A stretch of 64,000 nt of DNA from Paenibacillus harenae DSM 16969 (lineage in GTDB: Bacteria > Bacillota > Bacilli > Paenibacillales > Paenibacillaceae): NCBI RefSeq assembly GCF_000422465.1, contig NZ_KE383842.1, positions 1,075,845-1,139,844 on the forward strand. The letters run 5' to 3'. Below are positions 51,240-61,767 of the stretch, piece after piece; within the stretch, counting starts at the first letter, position 1; every line of letters begins with the position of its first letter. The notes below the pieces were generated by a model, which made no database searches, had not been told where the DNA came from, and saw only the letters and a program-made list of their open reading frames with translations. A program made the position numbers and the translations under genes.

Positions 51240-52184
51240 ATGCACAAAGCGCAGCGACTCATTCAACTTATTATGAAGGTCAATGAACGCAAGAAGTTTA
51301 CGATACAGGAGATGGCAGACGAATGCGGTGTTTCGCGCCGAACGATGGTTCGCGACTTGATGGAGTTGAGTGAACTGGGTGTGCCGCTCTATTCCGAAGC
51401 AGGGCCTAGCGGCGGTTATCGCGTTCTGCGAGAAAAGGTGCTGCCACCCATCAGCTTTACGGAACATGAGGCGATCGCGTTGTTTTTTGCCTGCCAATCG
51501 TTGCGCAATTACAAAGCTCTCCCTTTCAAAAATGAAGCGGATGCAGCGTTGCACAAGTTTTTTCATTACTTGTCGAGCGAGTTAAAGAAAAAGATCGAAC
51601 GCATGCAGCAAAGGCTTGTATTTTGGGTACCTCCGCATGAGTTGGAAGTTCCTTTCTTGAAGGAACTGCTCGAGGCTGCTTTGGAGCAGCGAGTTATCAC
51701 GATTATTTACGAAGCATCTTCGCGTCGAGAAAGAATGATTCAACCGCTTGGGATCTATACGATGAATGGATTGTGGTACTGCCAAGCTTACTGCTTCTTG
51801 GCAGATGATTATCGAGTGTTTCGTGTGGATCGAGTGAAGGATTTCTCGCATGAGGCTAACCAAAGCATGAAATTGAATACAGACGAGGAGCACATTCAGA
51901 CATGGATCATGCGAATGGATGAGAGTGAAGCATTGGATCTTGAGGTGGAATTGACGCCGGAGGGCGTGAGACGATGCCAATCGGACTTATGGTTATCCCG
52001 ATGGATCGATTTGCGGGAGAACGGCTCAGGTACGATTCGTACAAAGATGAGCGCATCGTATGCGCCATGGGCGGTACATTTTTTCCTCGGCTTTGGCATA
52101 GAGGCGAACGTGAAACGTCCCGATGTGGTGCGCGAACAAATACAAGGAAAGCTCCGTGAGCTCATGAGACAATACGAATGTTAG
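51240..52184 (+). CDS. YafY-type regulator with HTH and WYL domains
   Basis: 314 residues; ATG preceded by AAAAGGAGGAG. N-terminal winged helix (MADECGVSRRTMVRDLMEL), then a WYL domain (about 140-220; IYEASSRRERMIQPLGIY, and GLWYCQAYCFLADDYRVFRVDRV) and a WCX C-terminal extension. WYL proteins sense small ligands or nucleic acid and regulate transcription. It begins 20 bp from the truncated reductase, with which it is divergent; this class often controls such a neighbour, and here the target is broken. The ribosome binding site begins one base past the point where the reductase frame stops. Confidence 0.88.
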   Translation: MHKAQRLIQLIMKVNERKKFTIQEMADECGVSRRTMVRDLMELSELGVPLYSEAGPSGGYRVLREKVLPPISFTEHEAIALFFACQSLRNYKALPFKNEADAALHKFFHYLSSELKKKIERMQQRLVFWVPPHELEVPFLKELLEAALEQRVITIIYEASSRRERMIQPLGIYTMNGLWYCQAYCFLADDYRVFRVDRVKDFSHEANQSMKLNTDEEHIQTWIMRMDESEALDLEVELTPEGVRRCQSDLWLSRWIDLRENGSGTIRTKMSASYAPWAVHFFLGFGIEANVKRPDVVREQIQGKLRELMRQYEC

Positions 52185-52297
52185 AGGATGTGCATTCGAG
52201 ACGACAACAAAAGCAGCATTCCTCTAAGACCCGCGATTTCTAAAACCCTTTCTTTAAGGCATGCCGCATTAAATATGATCTCGGTACGGGAAAATCA

Positions 52298-53176
52298 TTA
52301 TTGAACCAGCTCGATAAACCTGCTTGCCGTGCTGGAAAGCGGCATGTTCCGCATAATCATAAGGCCGACATGGGAGGGAGGCAGCTGCACGTCTAATTGG
52401 ATCTCGAAGAGGGAGCCTTCTTCCAGCTCCTTCGTCACGAATTCCCTCGTCACGTAAGAAATCCCGAGTCCTCTCCGCGCAAATTCAATGAGCAGATCGA
52501 CGCTTCCGACCTCAATTTCAGGCTTCAATTTATAGCCGTAGCTTTCAAACAGCTCCGTTATGGCCATTCGCGCCCGGCTATTCCGGGAGAAGAGGATGAC
52601 GGGATGCTGAAGCAGCCTCTCCAAGGTTAGAATCTCGTCCTTAAGCTCGGCGTAATGCTCACCCGCCACGAAACAATCCTTCAACTGAATGCTTTCTTTC
52701 ACTTCCAGCTGGGGATCAACGATCGGCATGCGGACGACGCCCAGGTCGATTTTGCCTTCTTTCAGGAAGGAAATCACTTCAGGCGTCGTGCCATGATTCA
52801 GATGCAGCCGGATGCCGGGATAGATCTGATGAAATTCTTCCAGGAACGGAAGCAAGTAATGCTTAAACAGCGAATCGCTCCCGCCGATCCGCAGCTCGCC
52901 GCTGTCCAGATTTTTGAGGGCGGCCATTTTCTCTTCGGCCCGCGAGATTAAAATCTGAGACTGCTCAATATACGAATACAGAATGGCGCCTTCTTGCGTG
53001 AGAGCGACGCCTTTGGAATTCCGGTAAAACAACGTAATCCCGAAGCTGTCCTCCAGCTGCTTGATGGCATGGCTGACGCTCGGTTGCGTAAGATACAAGG
53101 CCTTCGCCGCTTGGGTCAAGCTTCCCGTTTTCGCAGCCCAATAAAAAACTTTATACAGCTCGTAGTTATTGTTCAT
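52298..53176 (-). CDS. LysR-family regulator divergent from the zwf operon
   Basis: 292 residues. N-terminal winged helix (FYWAAKTGSLTQAAKALYLTQ, with SHAIKQLEDSFG recognition helix), then a two-lobed effector domain (GELRIGGSDSLFKHYLLPFL, with GLGISYV near the end). Divergent to zwf with 185 bp between, the standard layout for a LysR activator of the neighbouring operon. It is clearly similar to the second LysR at 61768 (shared TPE, KQGKID-type and KELE/KELD segments). The effector might be a sugar phosphate; that is speculation. Confidence 0.88.
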   Translation of the reverse strand: MNNNYELYKVFYWAAKTGSLTQAAKALYLTQPSVSHAIKQLEDSFGITLFYRNSKGVALTQEGAILYSYIEQSQILISRAEEKMAALKNLDSGELRIGGSDSLFKHYLLPFLEEFHQIYPGIRLHLNHGTTPEVISFLKEGKIDLGVVRMPIVDPQLEVKESIQLKDCFVAGEHYAELKDEILTLERLLQHPVILFSRNSRARMAITELFESYGYKLKPEIEVGSVDLLIEFARRGLGISYVTREFVTKELEEGSLFEIQLDVQLPPSHVGLMIMRNMPLSSTASRFIELVQ

Positions 53177-53361
53177 AGATGTGGTCTATGGCTCCTGTGA
53201 AATATATTAATTACTTGTATGACTCCTAAACGTATTATAGTGGAAATAAGAAAAAGAAACCATAGCTTGCAGATCGGAAAACGGTCATAGCTGCCTATTA
53301 CGGCAGCGTCGCCGACCATAACGGATGGTCTAGCGGGCTTTGTTGGAAGGAGATTGGGAGG
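53177..53361. promoter_or_regulatory. Divergent LysR/zwf control region
   Basis: 185 bp. On the plus strand TTGTAT (53215-53220) and TATAGT (53236-53241) with a short 15-bp spacer suggest the zwf promoter; activation by the LysR protein would fit the poor spacing. On the minus strand TATAAT lies at about 53235-53240, so the two -10 elements nearly overlap. I did not find a convincing T-N11-A operator. Confidence 0.4.
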
Positions 53362-54888
53362 ATGGAGCCAACCACGTTTGTTTTGTTTGGAGCGACAGGG
53401 GATTTAGCCAAAAGAAAAATTTACCCTGCCCTGTTTAATTTATTCATCGACAACAAGCTGCCGAAATCCTTTTCATTGATCGGCCTTGGCCGAAGAGAAC
53501 TGTCTGATGAAGCCTTTCGGGCGAATGTCGAGAAATCGCTCCGTGATTTCTCCAGACGCCAAGCGAAGGATCCTGCTCTAGTGAATGACTTCCTGCGGGC
53601 ATTCCGTTACAGCGTGCTGGATATTGGCCGCTTGGAAGATTACCGGAAGCTGCTGCTCATCATCGAACAGCGGGAAGAGGCGCTTCAGCTTCCGCCGAAT
53701 CGTTTGTTCTATCTATCTGTAGGGCCTGAATTTTTCGAGACGATCGCAGCGGGGATCCTGGACAGCGGGCTTGGTTCCGCGGCGGGCTGGAAACGCTTCG
53801 TGATCGAGAAGCCTTTCGGCCATGACCTGCAATCCGCCCGGCATCTTAACGAGAAGCTGAGCAATGCATTCGCGGAGGAAGAGATTTACCGTATCGATCA
53901 TTACCTCGGCAAGCCGATGGTCCAGAGGCTGGAATCTTTGCAGCAGACCAACCCGGTCATTCAGGCATTATGGAGCAACCGATACATCGCCAACGTGCAG
54001 ATAACCGCGAATGAAACCGTAGGCGTGGAAGAGAGAGCCGGTTATTACGATCATGTCGGAGCCGTACGTGACATGTTCCAAAACCATATGCTGCAGCTGC
54101 TGATGATGACGGCTATTCAGCTTCCGAACAGGAGCGACTCCGAGAAGGTGCGCTTTAAGAAGAAGATGGTGATGGAAGCCCTTGAGCCGCTGCAAAAACA
54201 AGATGTCGGCGCGAGCGTCATCCGCGGGCAGTACAAAGAGGGCAGCATCCAAGGCAAGCCGGTCACCGGCTATACCTCCGAACCGGGCATTGCGGCCACA
54301 TCCATGAACGATACGTTTATAGCGGCCAAATTGCAGATCGATGATTACTTCTGGCGCGGCGTTCCGTTCTATATCCGGACGGGCAAACGAATGAAGGAGA
54401 AATCGACGAGGATCGTCATTGAATTTAAGGAACCGACGAAGCAGTCCCCATCGGGGAATGAGGATCAAGCGACGCCTAACCTGCTCGTCATTGAAATGAG
54501 CCCCAACGAAGGAATCATGCTCCAATTGAATACGAAGGATTCCCAGCAAAAAGGGGAATTCAAGCCGATTCAGATCGATCTGCATCCTAACCAGGAAGAG
54601 CAGCCTGAGGCTTACGAGAACTTGATTCACGACGCCTTGCGCGGTGACTCTACGTTCTTTGCCCATTGGGACGAGGTTGAATTATCGTGGGCATGGGCCC
54701 AGCCGATCCTGGATGCCTTCAAAGAAAATCTGGTTCCGCTGCATCTGTATGAAGCGGGGACTTACGGACCTGCCGAATCCGATGCTCTGCTTGCGCAGGA
54801 CGGCTTCCATTGGTGGTTCGATGCCAAGCCGGAACTTGAAATTATAGAAAAGGAAGGAAAACATTATGCCTACAACACAAACCATTGA
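53362..54888 (+). CDS. zwf: Glucose-6-phosphate 1-dehydrogenase
   Basis: 508 residues, full length. NADP-binding [16 protein letters not shown] at the N-terminus and the active-site RIDHYLGK with its catalytic His and substrate Lys. Oxidises glucose-6-phosphate to 6-phosphogluconolactone, starting the oxidative pentose phosphate pathway. GGAGATTGGGAGG precedes the ATG. First gene of zwf-tkt-tal-pgi-gnd; its end overlaps the tkt start by 23 bp. No 6-phosphogluconolactonase gene is in the operon. Confidence 0.95.
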   Translation: MEPTTFVLFGATGDLAKRKIYPALFNLFIDNKLPKSFSLIGLGRRELSDEAFRANVEKSLRDFSRRQAKDPALVNDFLRAFRYSVLDIGRLEDYRKLLLIIEQREEALQLPPNRLFYLSVGPEFFETIAAGILDSGLGSAAGWKRFVIEKPFGHDLQSARHLNEKLSNAFAEEEIYRIDHYLGKPMVQRLESLQQTNPVIQALWSNRYIANVQITANETVGVEERAGYYDHVGAVRDMFQNHMLQLLMMTAIQLPNRSDSEKVRFKKKMVMEALEPLQKQDVGASVIRGQYKEGSIQGKPVTGYTSEPGIAATSMNDTFIAAKLQIDDYFWRGVPFYIRTGKRMKEKSTRIVIEFKEPTKQSPSGNEDQATPNLLVIEMSPNEGIMLQLNTKDSQQKGEFKPIQIDLHPNQEEQPEAYENLIHDALRGDSTFFAHWDEVELSWAWAQPILDAFKENLVPLHLYEAGTYGPAESDALLAQDGFHWWFDAKPELEIIEKEGKHYAYNTNH

Positions 54889-56860
54889 ACAGTTAGCGAT
54901 CGATACGATCAGAACCTTGTCCATCGATGCCATTAACAGCGCCAATTCCGGCCATCCGGGTCTGCCTATGGGCGCCGCGCCGATGGCATACACGCTCTGG
55001 TCCCAATTTCTAAGCCACAATCCCGGCCATCACAAGTGGTTCAACCGCGACCGCTTCGTATTGTCGGCGGGTCACGGTTCGGCTTTGCTATACAGCCTCC
55101 TGCATTTGTCAGGCTACCAAGTATCGATTGACGATCTCAAGCAATTCCGGAAGCTCAACAGCAAGACGCCGGGACATCCCGAATTCGGCCACACGGATGG
55201 CGTAGATGCAACAACCGGTCCTTTGGGGCAAGGCGTTGCAAATGCGGTCGGAATGGCGATGGCCGAAGCGCATCTGGCCGCGAAATTCAACCAAGACGGC
55301 TTCCCGGTAGTGGATCATTACACGTATGCGCTAGTCGGTGACGGCTGTTTGATGGAAGGGATCTCTTATGAGGCCATGTCCATGGCCGGACATATGAAGC
55401 TTGGCAAATTAATCGTATTATATGATTCGAACGACATTTCATTGGATGGAGATTTAAACCTTTCCTTTGGGGAGAATATCAAGAAAAGAGCGGAATCGGC
55501 GAATTGGGAATATTTAAGGGTCGAGGATGGCAATGATATTTCTCGAATTGCCGAAGCGATCGCTGCTGCCAAGCACAATGATTCGCAGCCTACGATCATC
55601 GAAATCCGGACGATTATCGGTTACGGCAGCAAGGCGGCAGGAACGAACAAGGTTCATGGCAATCCGCTGGGCAAAGAAGAAGCGAAGGCCACGAAGGAAG
55701 TTTATGGCTGGCCTTACGAAGAAGAATTCACCGTTCCCGCCGAAGTCAGAGCTCATTTCGAACAGCTCAAACAACTAGGCGCGGCAAAAGAAGAAGCATG
55801 GAAAGATTTGCTCGCTTCCTACGCGGCGCAATATCCTGAACAAGGTAAGGAATTTACGCAAGTTATCGACGGCACCGTAAAGATTGATGCTGCAGACATC
55901 CTGACGTTCGATGCTTCCAAAACCGTTTCGACCCGCGTGGCAAGCGGAGAAGCGATCAATCATTATTTGAAAACCGTTCCTTCGATCTTCGGAGGAAGCG
56001 CCGACTTATCGCATTCGACGATGACGGACATTAAAGGCGAACAAATTTTCGCTACCGAGTCTTATGCCGGCCGCAATATTTACTTCGGCGTCCGCGAGCA
56101 TGCGATGGGCGCCGCCGGCAACGGCATGGCGCTTCACGGAGGCGTGAAACCGTTCGTCAGCACCTTCTTCGTATTCAGCGATTATTTGCGCCCGTCCATT
56201 CGACTCGCTGCGCTGCAGAAGCTGCCTGTCATCTATGTCTTCACCCATGATTCCATTGCCGTCGGGGAAGACGGACCTACGCATGAGCCCGTCGAGCATC
56301 TGGCTGCGCTCCGCACCATTCCGGGCCTTACGGTTATCAGGCCGACCGATGCCAATGAGACGGCAAACGCATGGGCATACGCGCTGCAGCAAAATGAAGG
56401 TCCGGTAGCGCTGATCCTGAGCAGACAGAATCTGCCGATATACGAAGCGACTAAGGCGAATATCGATGGCGTTGCGAAGGGCGCTTATGTGTTGACGGAA
56501 ACCGACAACCAACCGGATGTCATCTTGATCGCTACCGGTTCCGAGGTATCGCTCGCCGTGAATGCGAAAGCGGAGCTGGAGCAAGATAACGTGTCCGTAC
56601 GCGTCGTGGCTATGCCAAGCAGAGAGCTGTTCGACCGTCAGCCGGAAGCTTACAAGCAAAGCGTGCTTCCGGATTCCGTACAGAATCGGGTGGCAATCGA
56701 AGCCGGCATTTCACTTGGCTGGGAACGTTACGCTGGACTAGGCGGCAAAGTATTGTCGATCGATACGTTCGGCGCATCGGGACCCGGAAATCAGGTTATG
56801 GAGTATTTTGGCTTCTCCACAGGAAATGTGGTTCGTATAGCGAAAGAATTACTGAAGTAA
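54866..56860 (+). CDS. tkt: Transketolase
   Basis: 664 residues, full length. Thiamine-diphosphate motif [19 protein letters not shown] followed by [14 protein letters not shown], substrate His residues in [15 protein letters not shown], and the pyrimidine-domain [19 protein letters not shown]. Transfers two-carbon units between ketoses and aldoses in the non-oxidative branch. AAGGAAGGAAAA inside the zwf end is its binding site, so translation is coupled to zwf. Confidence 0.95.
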   Translation: MPTTQTIEQLAIDTIRTLSIDAINSANSGHPGLPMGAAPMAYTLWSQFLSHNPGHHKWFNRDRFVLSAGHGSALLYSLLHLSGYQVSIDDLKQFRKLNSKTPGHPEFGHTDGVDATTGPLGQGVANAVGMAMAEAHLAAKFNQDGFPVVDHYTYALVGDGCLMEGISYEAMSMAGHMKLGKLIVLYDSNDISLDGDLNLSFGENIKKRAESANWEYLRVEDGNDISRIAEAIAAAKHNDSQPTIIEIRTIIGYGSKAAGTNKVHGNPLGKEEAKATKEVYGWPYEEEFTVPAEVRAHFEQLKQLGAAKEEAWKDLLASYAAQYPEQGKEFTQVIDGTVKIDAADILTFDASKTVSTRVASGEAINHYLKTVPSIFGGSADLSHSTMTDIKGEQIFATESYAGRNIYFGVREHAMGAAGNGMALHGGVKPFVSTFFVFSDYLRPSIRLAALQKLPVIYVFTHDSIAVGEDGPTHEPVEHLAALRTIPGLTVIRPTDANETANAWAYALQQNEGPVALILSRQNLPIYEATKANIDGVAKGAYVLTETDNQPDVILIATGSEVSLAVNAKAELEQDNVSVRVVAMPSRELFDRQPEAYKQSVLPDSVQNRVAIEAGISLGWERYAGLGGKVLSIDTFGASGPGNQVMEYFGFSTGNVVRIAKELLK

Positions 56861-56898
56861 GTAATTATAATTTAACCAAATAAATGGAGGTAATAACT

Positions 56899-57564
56899 AT
56901 GAAATTTTTTATCGATACGGCAAATGTGGAAGATATCAGAAAAGCGTATAAAGTCGGCGTCCTTTCCGGCGTTACGACAAACCCTTCTTTGGTTGCCAAA
57001 GAAGGCGTGAAATTCGAGGACCGCATTGCCGAGATTTTGCGTGAAGTGCCCGAGGTTGAATCCGTTTCTGCCGAAGTAACGCCGGATGCGCTCACAGCCG
57101 AAGAGATGATCGCGCAAGCGAACGAATTAATCAAAATCAATAATAATGATAAAAACATCACCATCAAGCTTCCGATGACGCTTGCCGGTCTTGAGGCATG
57201 CCGTTACTTGACGAAGAAGGGCGTAAAAACAAACGTAACGCTGATCTTTACGGTCAATCAAGCTCTCTTGGCCGCCCGTGCAGGCGCTACCTACGTATCG
57301 CCATTCCTTGGCCGCTTGGATGACATTTCGGAAGACGGCGTGCTGTTAGTCGCGAAAGTCGCAGAATTGTTCCGTACGCATAACCTGGATGCGCAAATTA
57401 TCGCCGCCTCCGTTCGCCATCCGGATCATGTCACGCGCGTGGCGATGGCAGGCGCGCATATTGCAACGGTTCCGTTCTCGGTTATCGAACAAATCTCCAA
57501 GCACCCGTTGACGGATCAAGGCATGGAGAAATTCGCAGCCGATTGGAAAAAAACCGTTCAATAA
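56899..57564 (+). CDS. tal: Transaldolase (TalC/MipB type)
   Basis: 221 residues, the short-form transaldolase/fructose-6-phosphate-aldolase type. Starts [14 protein letters not shown]; the Schiff-base Lys is in NITIKLPMT (about residue 86); [11 protein letters not shown] and [10 protein letters not shown] are family motifs. Moves a dihydroxyacetone unit between sugar phosphates. ATGGAGGTAATAAC precedes the ATG. The 38-bp gap after tkt has no terminator. Confidence 0.93.
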   Translation: MKFFIDTANVEDIRKAYKVGVLSGVTTNPSLVAKEGVKFEDRIAEILREVPEVESVSAEVTPDALTAEEMIAQANELIKINNNDKNITIKLPMTLAGLEACRYLTKKGVKTNVTLIFTVNQALLAARAGATYVSPFLGRLDDISEDGVLLVAKVAELFRTHNLDAQIIAASVRHPDHVTRVAMAGAHIATVPFSVIEQISKHPLTDQGMEKFAADWKKTVQ

Positions 57565-57608
57565 TAAGAAGCCTTTGACAAGATGCGGGCATAAAGGAGA
57601 TCTTACAG

Positions 57609-58955
57609 ATGGCGATTAGGTTTGATTATTCGAATGCACTATCTTTTATCCAGCAGCATGAAGTGGATTACTTCAGCGAGTTTGTGAATACGGCTCACCG
57701 CATGCTTCACGAGAAGCAAGGCCCTGGATCCGATTATCTCGGCTGGGTGGATTTGCCGCTTCAATATGATCAAGAAGAGTTTGCGAGAATCAAGGAGGCT
57801 GCGAAGCGTATTCGCAGCCAGTCCGAAGCCTTGATCGTCATCGGCATCGGAGGCTCCTATCTCGGCGCAAGATCGGCGATCGAAGCTTTGTCCCATACGT
57901 TCCACAATCAGATGAGCGGGAATACCCAAGTGTATTTTGCCGGGCAAAATATAAGCTCAACGTACATCACGCATTTGCTGGAGCTGCTGGAAGGTAAGGA
58001 TATTTCCCTCAATGTCATTTCAAAATCGGGCACAACGACCGAGCCTGCCGTCGCATTCCGTATTTTGCGCGATTACATGGAGAAGAAATACGGCAAAGAG
58101 GAAGCGCAAAAACGTATTTTTGCAACGACCGATTCATCCAAAGGCGCTCTGAAGAAGCTTGCCGATGAAGAAGGGTATGAAACGTTCGTCATTCCCGACG
58201 ACGTAGGCGGACGCTATTCCGTTCTGACGGCGGTTGGACTTCTGCCGATTGCCGTTGCCGGACTCGATATCGATCAAATGATGGCGGGAGCGGCTGCCGC
58301 CGCCAAGAAATACAATAATCCCGATCTTGCCTCCAATGAGAGCTATCAATATGCGGCCGTGCGCAATGCCCTTTACCGCAAAGGAAAAACGATCGAGCTG
58401 CTGGCTAACTTCGAACCGTCCTTACACTATGTCTCCGAATGGTGGAAGCAGCTGTTCGGTGAAAGCGAAGGCAAGGACCAGAAGGGACTTTATCCCGCTT
58501 CCGTTGATTTCACGACCGATTTGCATTCGATGGGGCAGTATGTGCAGGAAGGCCGCCGGGACCTGATCGAGACGGTTCTAACCATCGGAAAACCGAGGAT
58601 TGAGCTGACGATTCAAGAGGACGCGGGCAATCTGGACGGCTTGAATTTTATCGCGGGCATGACGATGGACGAAGTGAACAAGAAAGCTGCCGAAGGCACG
58701 CGGCTTGCCCATGTTGACGGCGGCGTCCCGAATCTGATTGTCGAGCTGGATGAGCTTAATGAATATACGTACGGCGAAATGGTGTACTTCTTCGAGAAGG
58801 CATGCGGCATCAGCGGCTTGCTGCTTGGGGTGAACCCGTTCGATCAGCCGGGCGTCGAGGCGTACAAGGTCAATATGTTCGCGCTGCTGGGCAAGCCTGG
58901 CTTTGAAGCGCAGAAGGCCGAGCTTATTAAGCGTTTATCCGGAAAAGGACAATAA
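57609..58955 (+). CDS. pgi: Glucose-6-phosphate isomerase
   Basis: 448 residues, normal for the Gram-positive form. Substrate-phosphate motifs [14 protein letters not shown] and [13 protein letters not shown], catalytic Glu in [10 protein letters not shown], and an active-site [14 protein letters not shown]-terminal segment. Interconverts glucose-6-phosphate and fructose-6-phosphate, linking the pathway back to glycolysis and allowing carbon to cycle. 44 bp after tal, AAAGGAG before the ATG. It may or may not be the only pgi of the genome. Confidence 0.93.
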   Translation: MAIRFDYSNALSFIQQHEVDYFSEFVNTAHRMLHEKQGPGSDYLGWVDLPLQYDQEEFARIKEAAKRIRSQSEALIVIGIGGSYLGARSAIEALSHTFHNQMSGNTQVYFAGQNISSTYITHLLELLEGKDISLNVISKSGTTTEPAVAFRILRDYMEKKYGKEEAQKRIFATTDSSKGALKKLADEEGYETFVIPDDVGGRYSVLTAVGLLPIAVAGLDIDQMMAGAAAAAKKYNNPDLASNESYQYAAVRNALYRKGKTIELLANFEPSLHYVSEWWKQLFGESEGKDQKGLYPASVDFTTDLHSMGQYVQEGRRDLIETVLTIGKPRIELTIQEDAGNLDGLNFIAGMTMDEVNKKAAEGTRLAHVDGGVPNLIVELDELNEYTYGEMVYFFEKACGISGLLLGVNPFDQPGVEAYKVNMFALLGKPGFEAQKAELIKRLSGKGQ

Positions 58956-58978
58956 AGACTAGGAGTGAGAGAGAGACG

Positions 58979-60397
58979 ATGGAAAAACAACAAATCGGCG
59001 TGATCGGCTTAGCCGTCATGGGTAAAAATTTGGCTCTTAATATTGAAAGCAGAGGCTTCACGGTATCGGTATACAACCGTTCCCGCGAGAAAACGGACGA
59101 CCTTATGCAGGAAGCATCCGGCAAAAATCTCGTTCCGGCTTACTCGATTGAGGAGTTCGTGCAATCCCTTGAAACGCCCCGCAAAATTTTGATCATGGTC
59201 CAAGCCGGCGCGGGAACCGACGCGACGATCGATTCGCTCGTGCCTCACTTGTCCGAGGGCGACATTATTATCGACGGCGGCAACGCTTATTTCCCGGACA
59301 CGGTTCGCCGCAGCAAGGATCTCGAGGCGAAAGGCTTCCGCTTCATCGGAACGGGCGTCTCCGGCGGCGAAGAGGGCGCGCTTAAAGGTCCTTCCATCAT
59401 GCCGGGCGGCCAAAAATCCGCTTACGAGCTCGTCGAGCCGATTCTGACGGCGATCTCCGCGAAGGTGGGCGACGACGCTTGCTGCACGTACATCGGACCG
59501 GACGGCGCCGGCCATTATGTCAAAATGGTCCATAACGGCATCGAATACGGCGACATGCAGCTGATCTGCGAAGCGTACGACCTGCTGAAGAACGTGCTTG
59601 GCGTAGGCACGGAAGAGCTTCACGAAATTTTCGCCGAATGGAACAAAGGCGAGCTAGACAGCTATCTGATCGAGATTACGAGAGACATCTTCTCCAAATA
59701 CGATCCGGAGACCGGCAAGCCGATGGTAGACGTGATTCTTGACTCCGCGGGCCAGAAAGGCACGGGCAAATGGACAAGCCAAAGCTCGCTCGACCTGGGC
59801 GTGCCGCTCTCGATCATTACCGAATCGGTATTTACCCGCTTCTTGTCCGCCATGAAGGAAGAACGTGTTGCTGCCAGCAAAGTGCTTAACGGTCCGACGA
59901 AAGTTCCTTTCCAAGGCAACAAGGCCGCTTTCATCGAAGCGGTTCGCAAAGCGTTGTTCGCGAGTAAAATTTGCTCCTATGCGCAAGGCTTCGCCCAAAT
60001 GCGCGCGGCATCCGAGGAGTATAACTGGGATCTCCGCTATGGCGATATCGCGATGATCTTCCGCGGCGGCTGCATCATTCGCGCCCGCTTCCTGCAGAAC
60101 ATCAAGGACGCGTACGACCGCGATCCTAACTTGCGCAACCTGCTGCTGGACCCTTACTTCCAAAACATCGTGGAAACGTATCAAGGCGCATGGCGCGAGG
60201 TTGTTGCGACGGCCGTCACGAACGGAGTTCCGATGCCCGCTTTCTCAAGCGCGCTCGCTTATTTCGACAGCTACCGCACGGAGCGTCTGCCTGCCAACCT
60301 GCTTCAAGCGCAGCGCGACTATTTCGGCGCGCATACGTTCAAGCGCGTCGATAAAGAAGGATCGTTCCACTTCCAATGGATGGAAAATAACGAATAA
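58979..60397 (+). CDS. gnd: 6-phosphogluconate dehydrogenase, decarboxylating
   Basis: 472 residues. NADP-binding [20 protein letters not shown] after the second strand, [10 protein letters not shown], and [17 protein letters not shown] with the catalytic Lys. Produces ribulose-5-phosphate, CO2 and NADPH. Last gene of the operon, 23 bp after pgi; a long bidirectional terminator follows. Its length and motifs match the NADP-dependent gnd type. Confidence 0.95.
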   Translation: MEKQQIGVIGLAVMGKNLALNIESRGFTVSVYNRSREKTDDLMQEASGKNLVPAYSIEEFVQSLETPRKILIMVQAGAGTDATIDSLVPHLSEGDIIIDGGNAYFPDTVRRSKDLEAKGFRFIGTGVSGGEEGALKGPSIMPGGQKSAYELVEPILTAISAKVGDDACCTYIGPDGAGHYVKMVHNGIEYGDMQLICEAYDLLKNVLGVGTEELHEIFAEWNKGELDSYLIEITRDIFSKYDPETGKPMVDVILDSAGQKGTGKWTSQSSLDLGVPLSIITESVFTRFLSAMKEERVAASKVLNGPTKVPFQGNKAAFIEAVRKALFASKICSYAQGFAQMRAASEEYNWDLRYGDIAMIFRGGCIIRARFLQNIKDAYDRDPNLRNLLLDPYFQNIVETYQGAWREVVATAVTNGVPMPAFSSALAYFDSYRTERLPANLLQAQRDYFGAHTFKRVDKEGSFHFQWMENNE

Positions 60398-60445
60398 CAG
60401 GATAGTTGCGGGCTTTAACGCAGCCTCATCCTGAATTAAAAGAAT

Positions 60446-60512
60446 AAAGCACTTCTGCGTATGGCCATGAAGGATCAACCTTCATTGTTATCCATTGCAG
60501 AAGTGCTTTTTC
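60446..60512. terminator. Long bidirectional terminator after gnd
   Basis: AAAGCACTTCTGC / GCAGAAGTGCTTT with inner ATGAAGG / CCTTCAT pairing, T-rich on both strands. Confidence 0.9.
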
Positions 60513-60538
60513 TGTAATTAAATCAGTAGATGGAAGGT

Positions 60539-61675
60539 TTAGGTTCCCGGTGTTAAGGTGACCTGAATATCATCAACATAGTAGGTGGTTAGACCTTCAT
60601 AACCGGAGTCACTGCCGATAATGACGAACAGCTCTCCCGAAGCATTAGTCTTTAGCGTCGCTGCGTGACTCATCGTCTTTTGCTGGAAACCTTCCGTATC
60701 GCTATCGGGTTTAACCATATTACCGACGATTTTCAAATCGTCCCCCTCGGTGGATTGGTTTCCTTTATCCAGGTTGAGCTTGAAGTACGTATTTTCCCCA
60801 TCACGTTCCTTCGTAACCTCCGGCTCTTTCGAAGCAAAGCCCGCTTTTATGCTGACAGCTTCTCCGGGAGCGCCTCCTACGCCCATCATGTCGCCGGCTT
60901 GATTCGTGTACAAGCTGAACGACAGTGCGGCATCATAAACGGTGTCGGGCTTTAAACCGCTTATTTTTTGCGTCGTGTACATAAACAAGTCGTCGCTGCG
61001 GTTCATTCCGTTCAGCTTCAGCGCATAATTGGTTGTGTTACCCTCAATTGCAATCAACTCCCTGGCATAGGAAAGCTCATAAATCGAAGGGTCGTATTCT
61101 ACGGGCAGATCGGCAAATCCGCCCAACCAGCCCTCATCGCCGCGATCGAACGAATAGCTTTCCGAGATAACGCCGGCTTCTTCGCCATTCACTTTAACGG
61201 TTACTTTTTTCGTAGCCGCTTCCCAATTCGTGCTTGAGCCAAGCAATTGCGCAACGCTATTCGCAGGGACGAAGGCATGTCCGCGTGTAACGGTAACTTT
61301 TGCCGGGAGCTTGGTATTTTTCACAAAAGTGCCCGCTGCGGTGTCATCGCCCGCTTTAAGCGCGACGGTCAATCCGCCTCTAGTCAGATGGATCGTCTTC
61401 TCCAATGGATCCCAGTCAATAGCCGCATCCAAGCCTTCAGCCAGAGCACGCACGGGTACCATTGCAGTCCCTTTCTCCATATATGGCGCGACGGCGAGCT
61501 TCATGGCTCCGTTATTGCCGATAGCCTGCAGACTGCCAATCTGAAATTGAACGGACGGTAAGTCGTTCTCATCCGCGCCGAACACCGTGGTGATTGGAAG
61601 GACCGCAGTCAGAGCTGCAGCTGCAGCCATTGCAACGATACCTTTTCTTTTATTCTTCATCTTAAAGTTTGTCAT
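60539..61675 (-). CDS. Secreted protein with copper-amine-oxidase-N (stalk) domain
   Basis: About 378 residues. Basic N-terminus and signal peptide (IVAMAAAAALTAVLPITTVFGA), then a copper amine oxidase N-terminal-type domain (about 45-160: AMVPVRALAEGLDAAIDWD, HAFVPANSVAQLLG), known in Paenibacillus surface proteins as a stalk or anchor domain and not catalytic. The C-terminal half is beta-rich, resembling a carbohydrate-binding jelly roll (TTYYVDDIQVTLT at the end). Probably exported to the cell surface or medium. ATG chosen for GCAGGTG six nt upstream. Confidence 0.8.
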   Translation of the reverse strand: MTNFKMKNKRKGIVAMAAAAALTAVLPITTVFGADENDLPSVQFQIGSLQAIGNNGAMKLAVAPYMEKGTAMVPVRALAEGLDAAIDWDPLEKTIHLTRGGLTVALKAGDDTAAGTFVKNTKLPAKVTVTRGHAFVPANSVAQLLGSSTNWEAATKKVTVKVNGEEAGVISESYSFDRGDEGWLGGFADLPVEYDPSIYELSYARELIAIEGNTTNYALKLNGMNRSDDLFMYTTQKISGLKPDTVYDAALSFSLYTNQAGDMMGVGGAPGEAVSIKAGFASKEPEVTKERDGENTYFKLNLDKGNQSTEGDDLKIVGNMVKPDSDTEGFQQKTMSHAATLKTNASGELFVIIGSDSGYEGLTTYYVDDIQVTLTPGT

Positions 61676-61767
61676 TAGATGCACCTGCTTTCATATCGTT
61701 GGTGGTGTGTACAGCATTCTTAACGCCAAGCCGATTGAAAAGGTTGCAAAACGGTTACTTGCGCATT

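Noticed and set aside
52298-53361. Specific LysR T-N11-A operator in the zwf intergenic region
   Set aside because: The region is AT-rich, so several weak candidates fit by chance; none has clear dyad symmetry.
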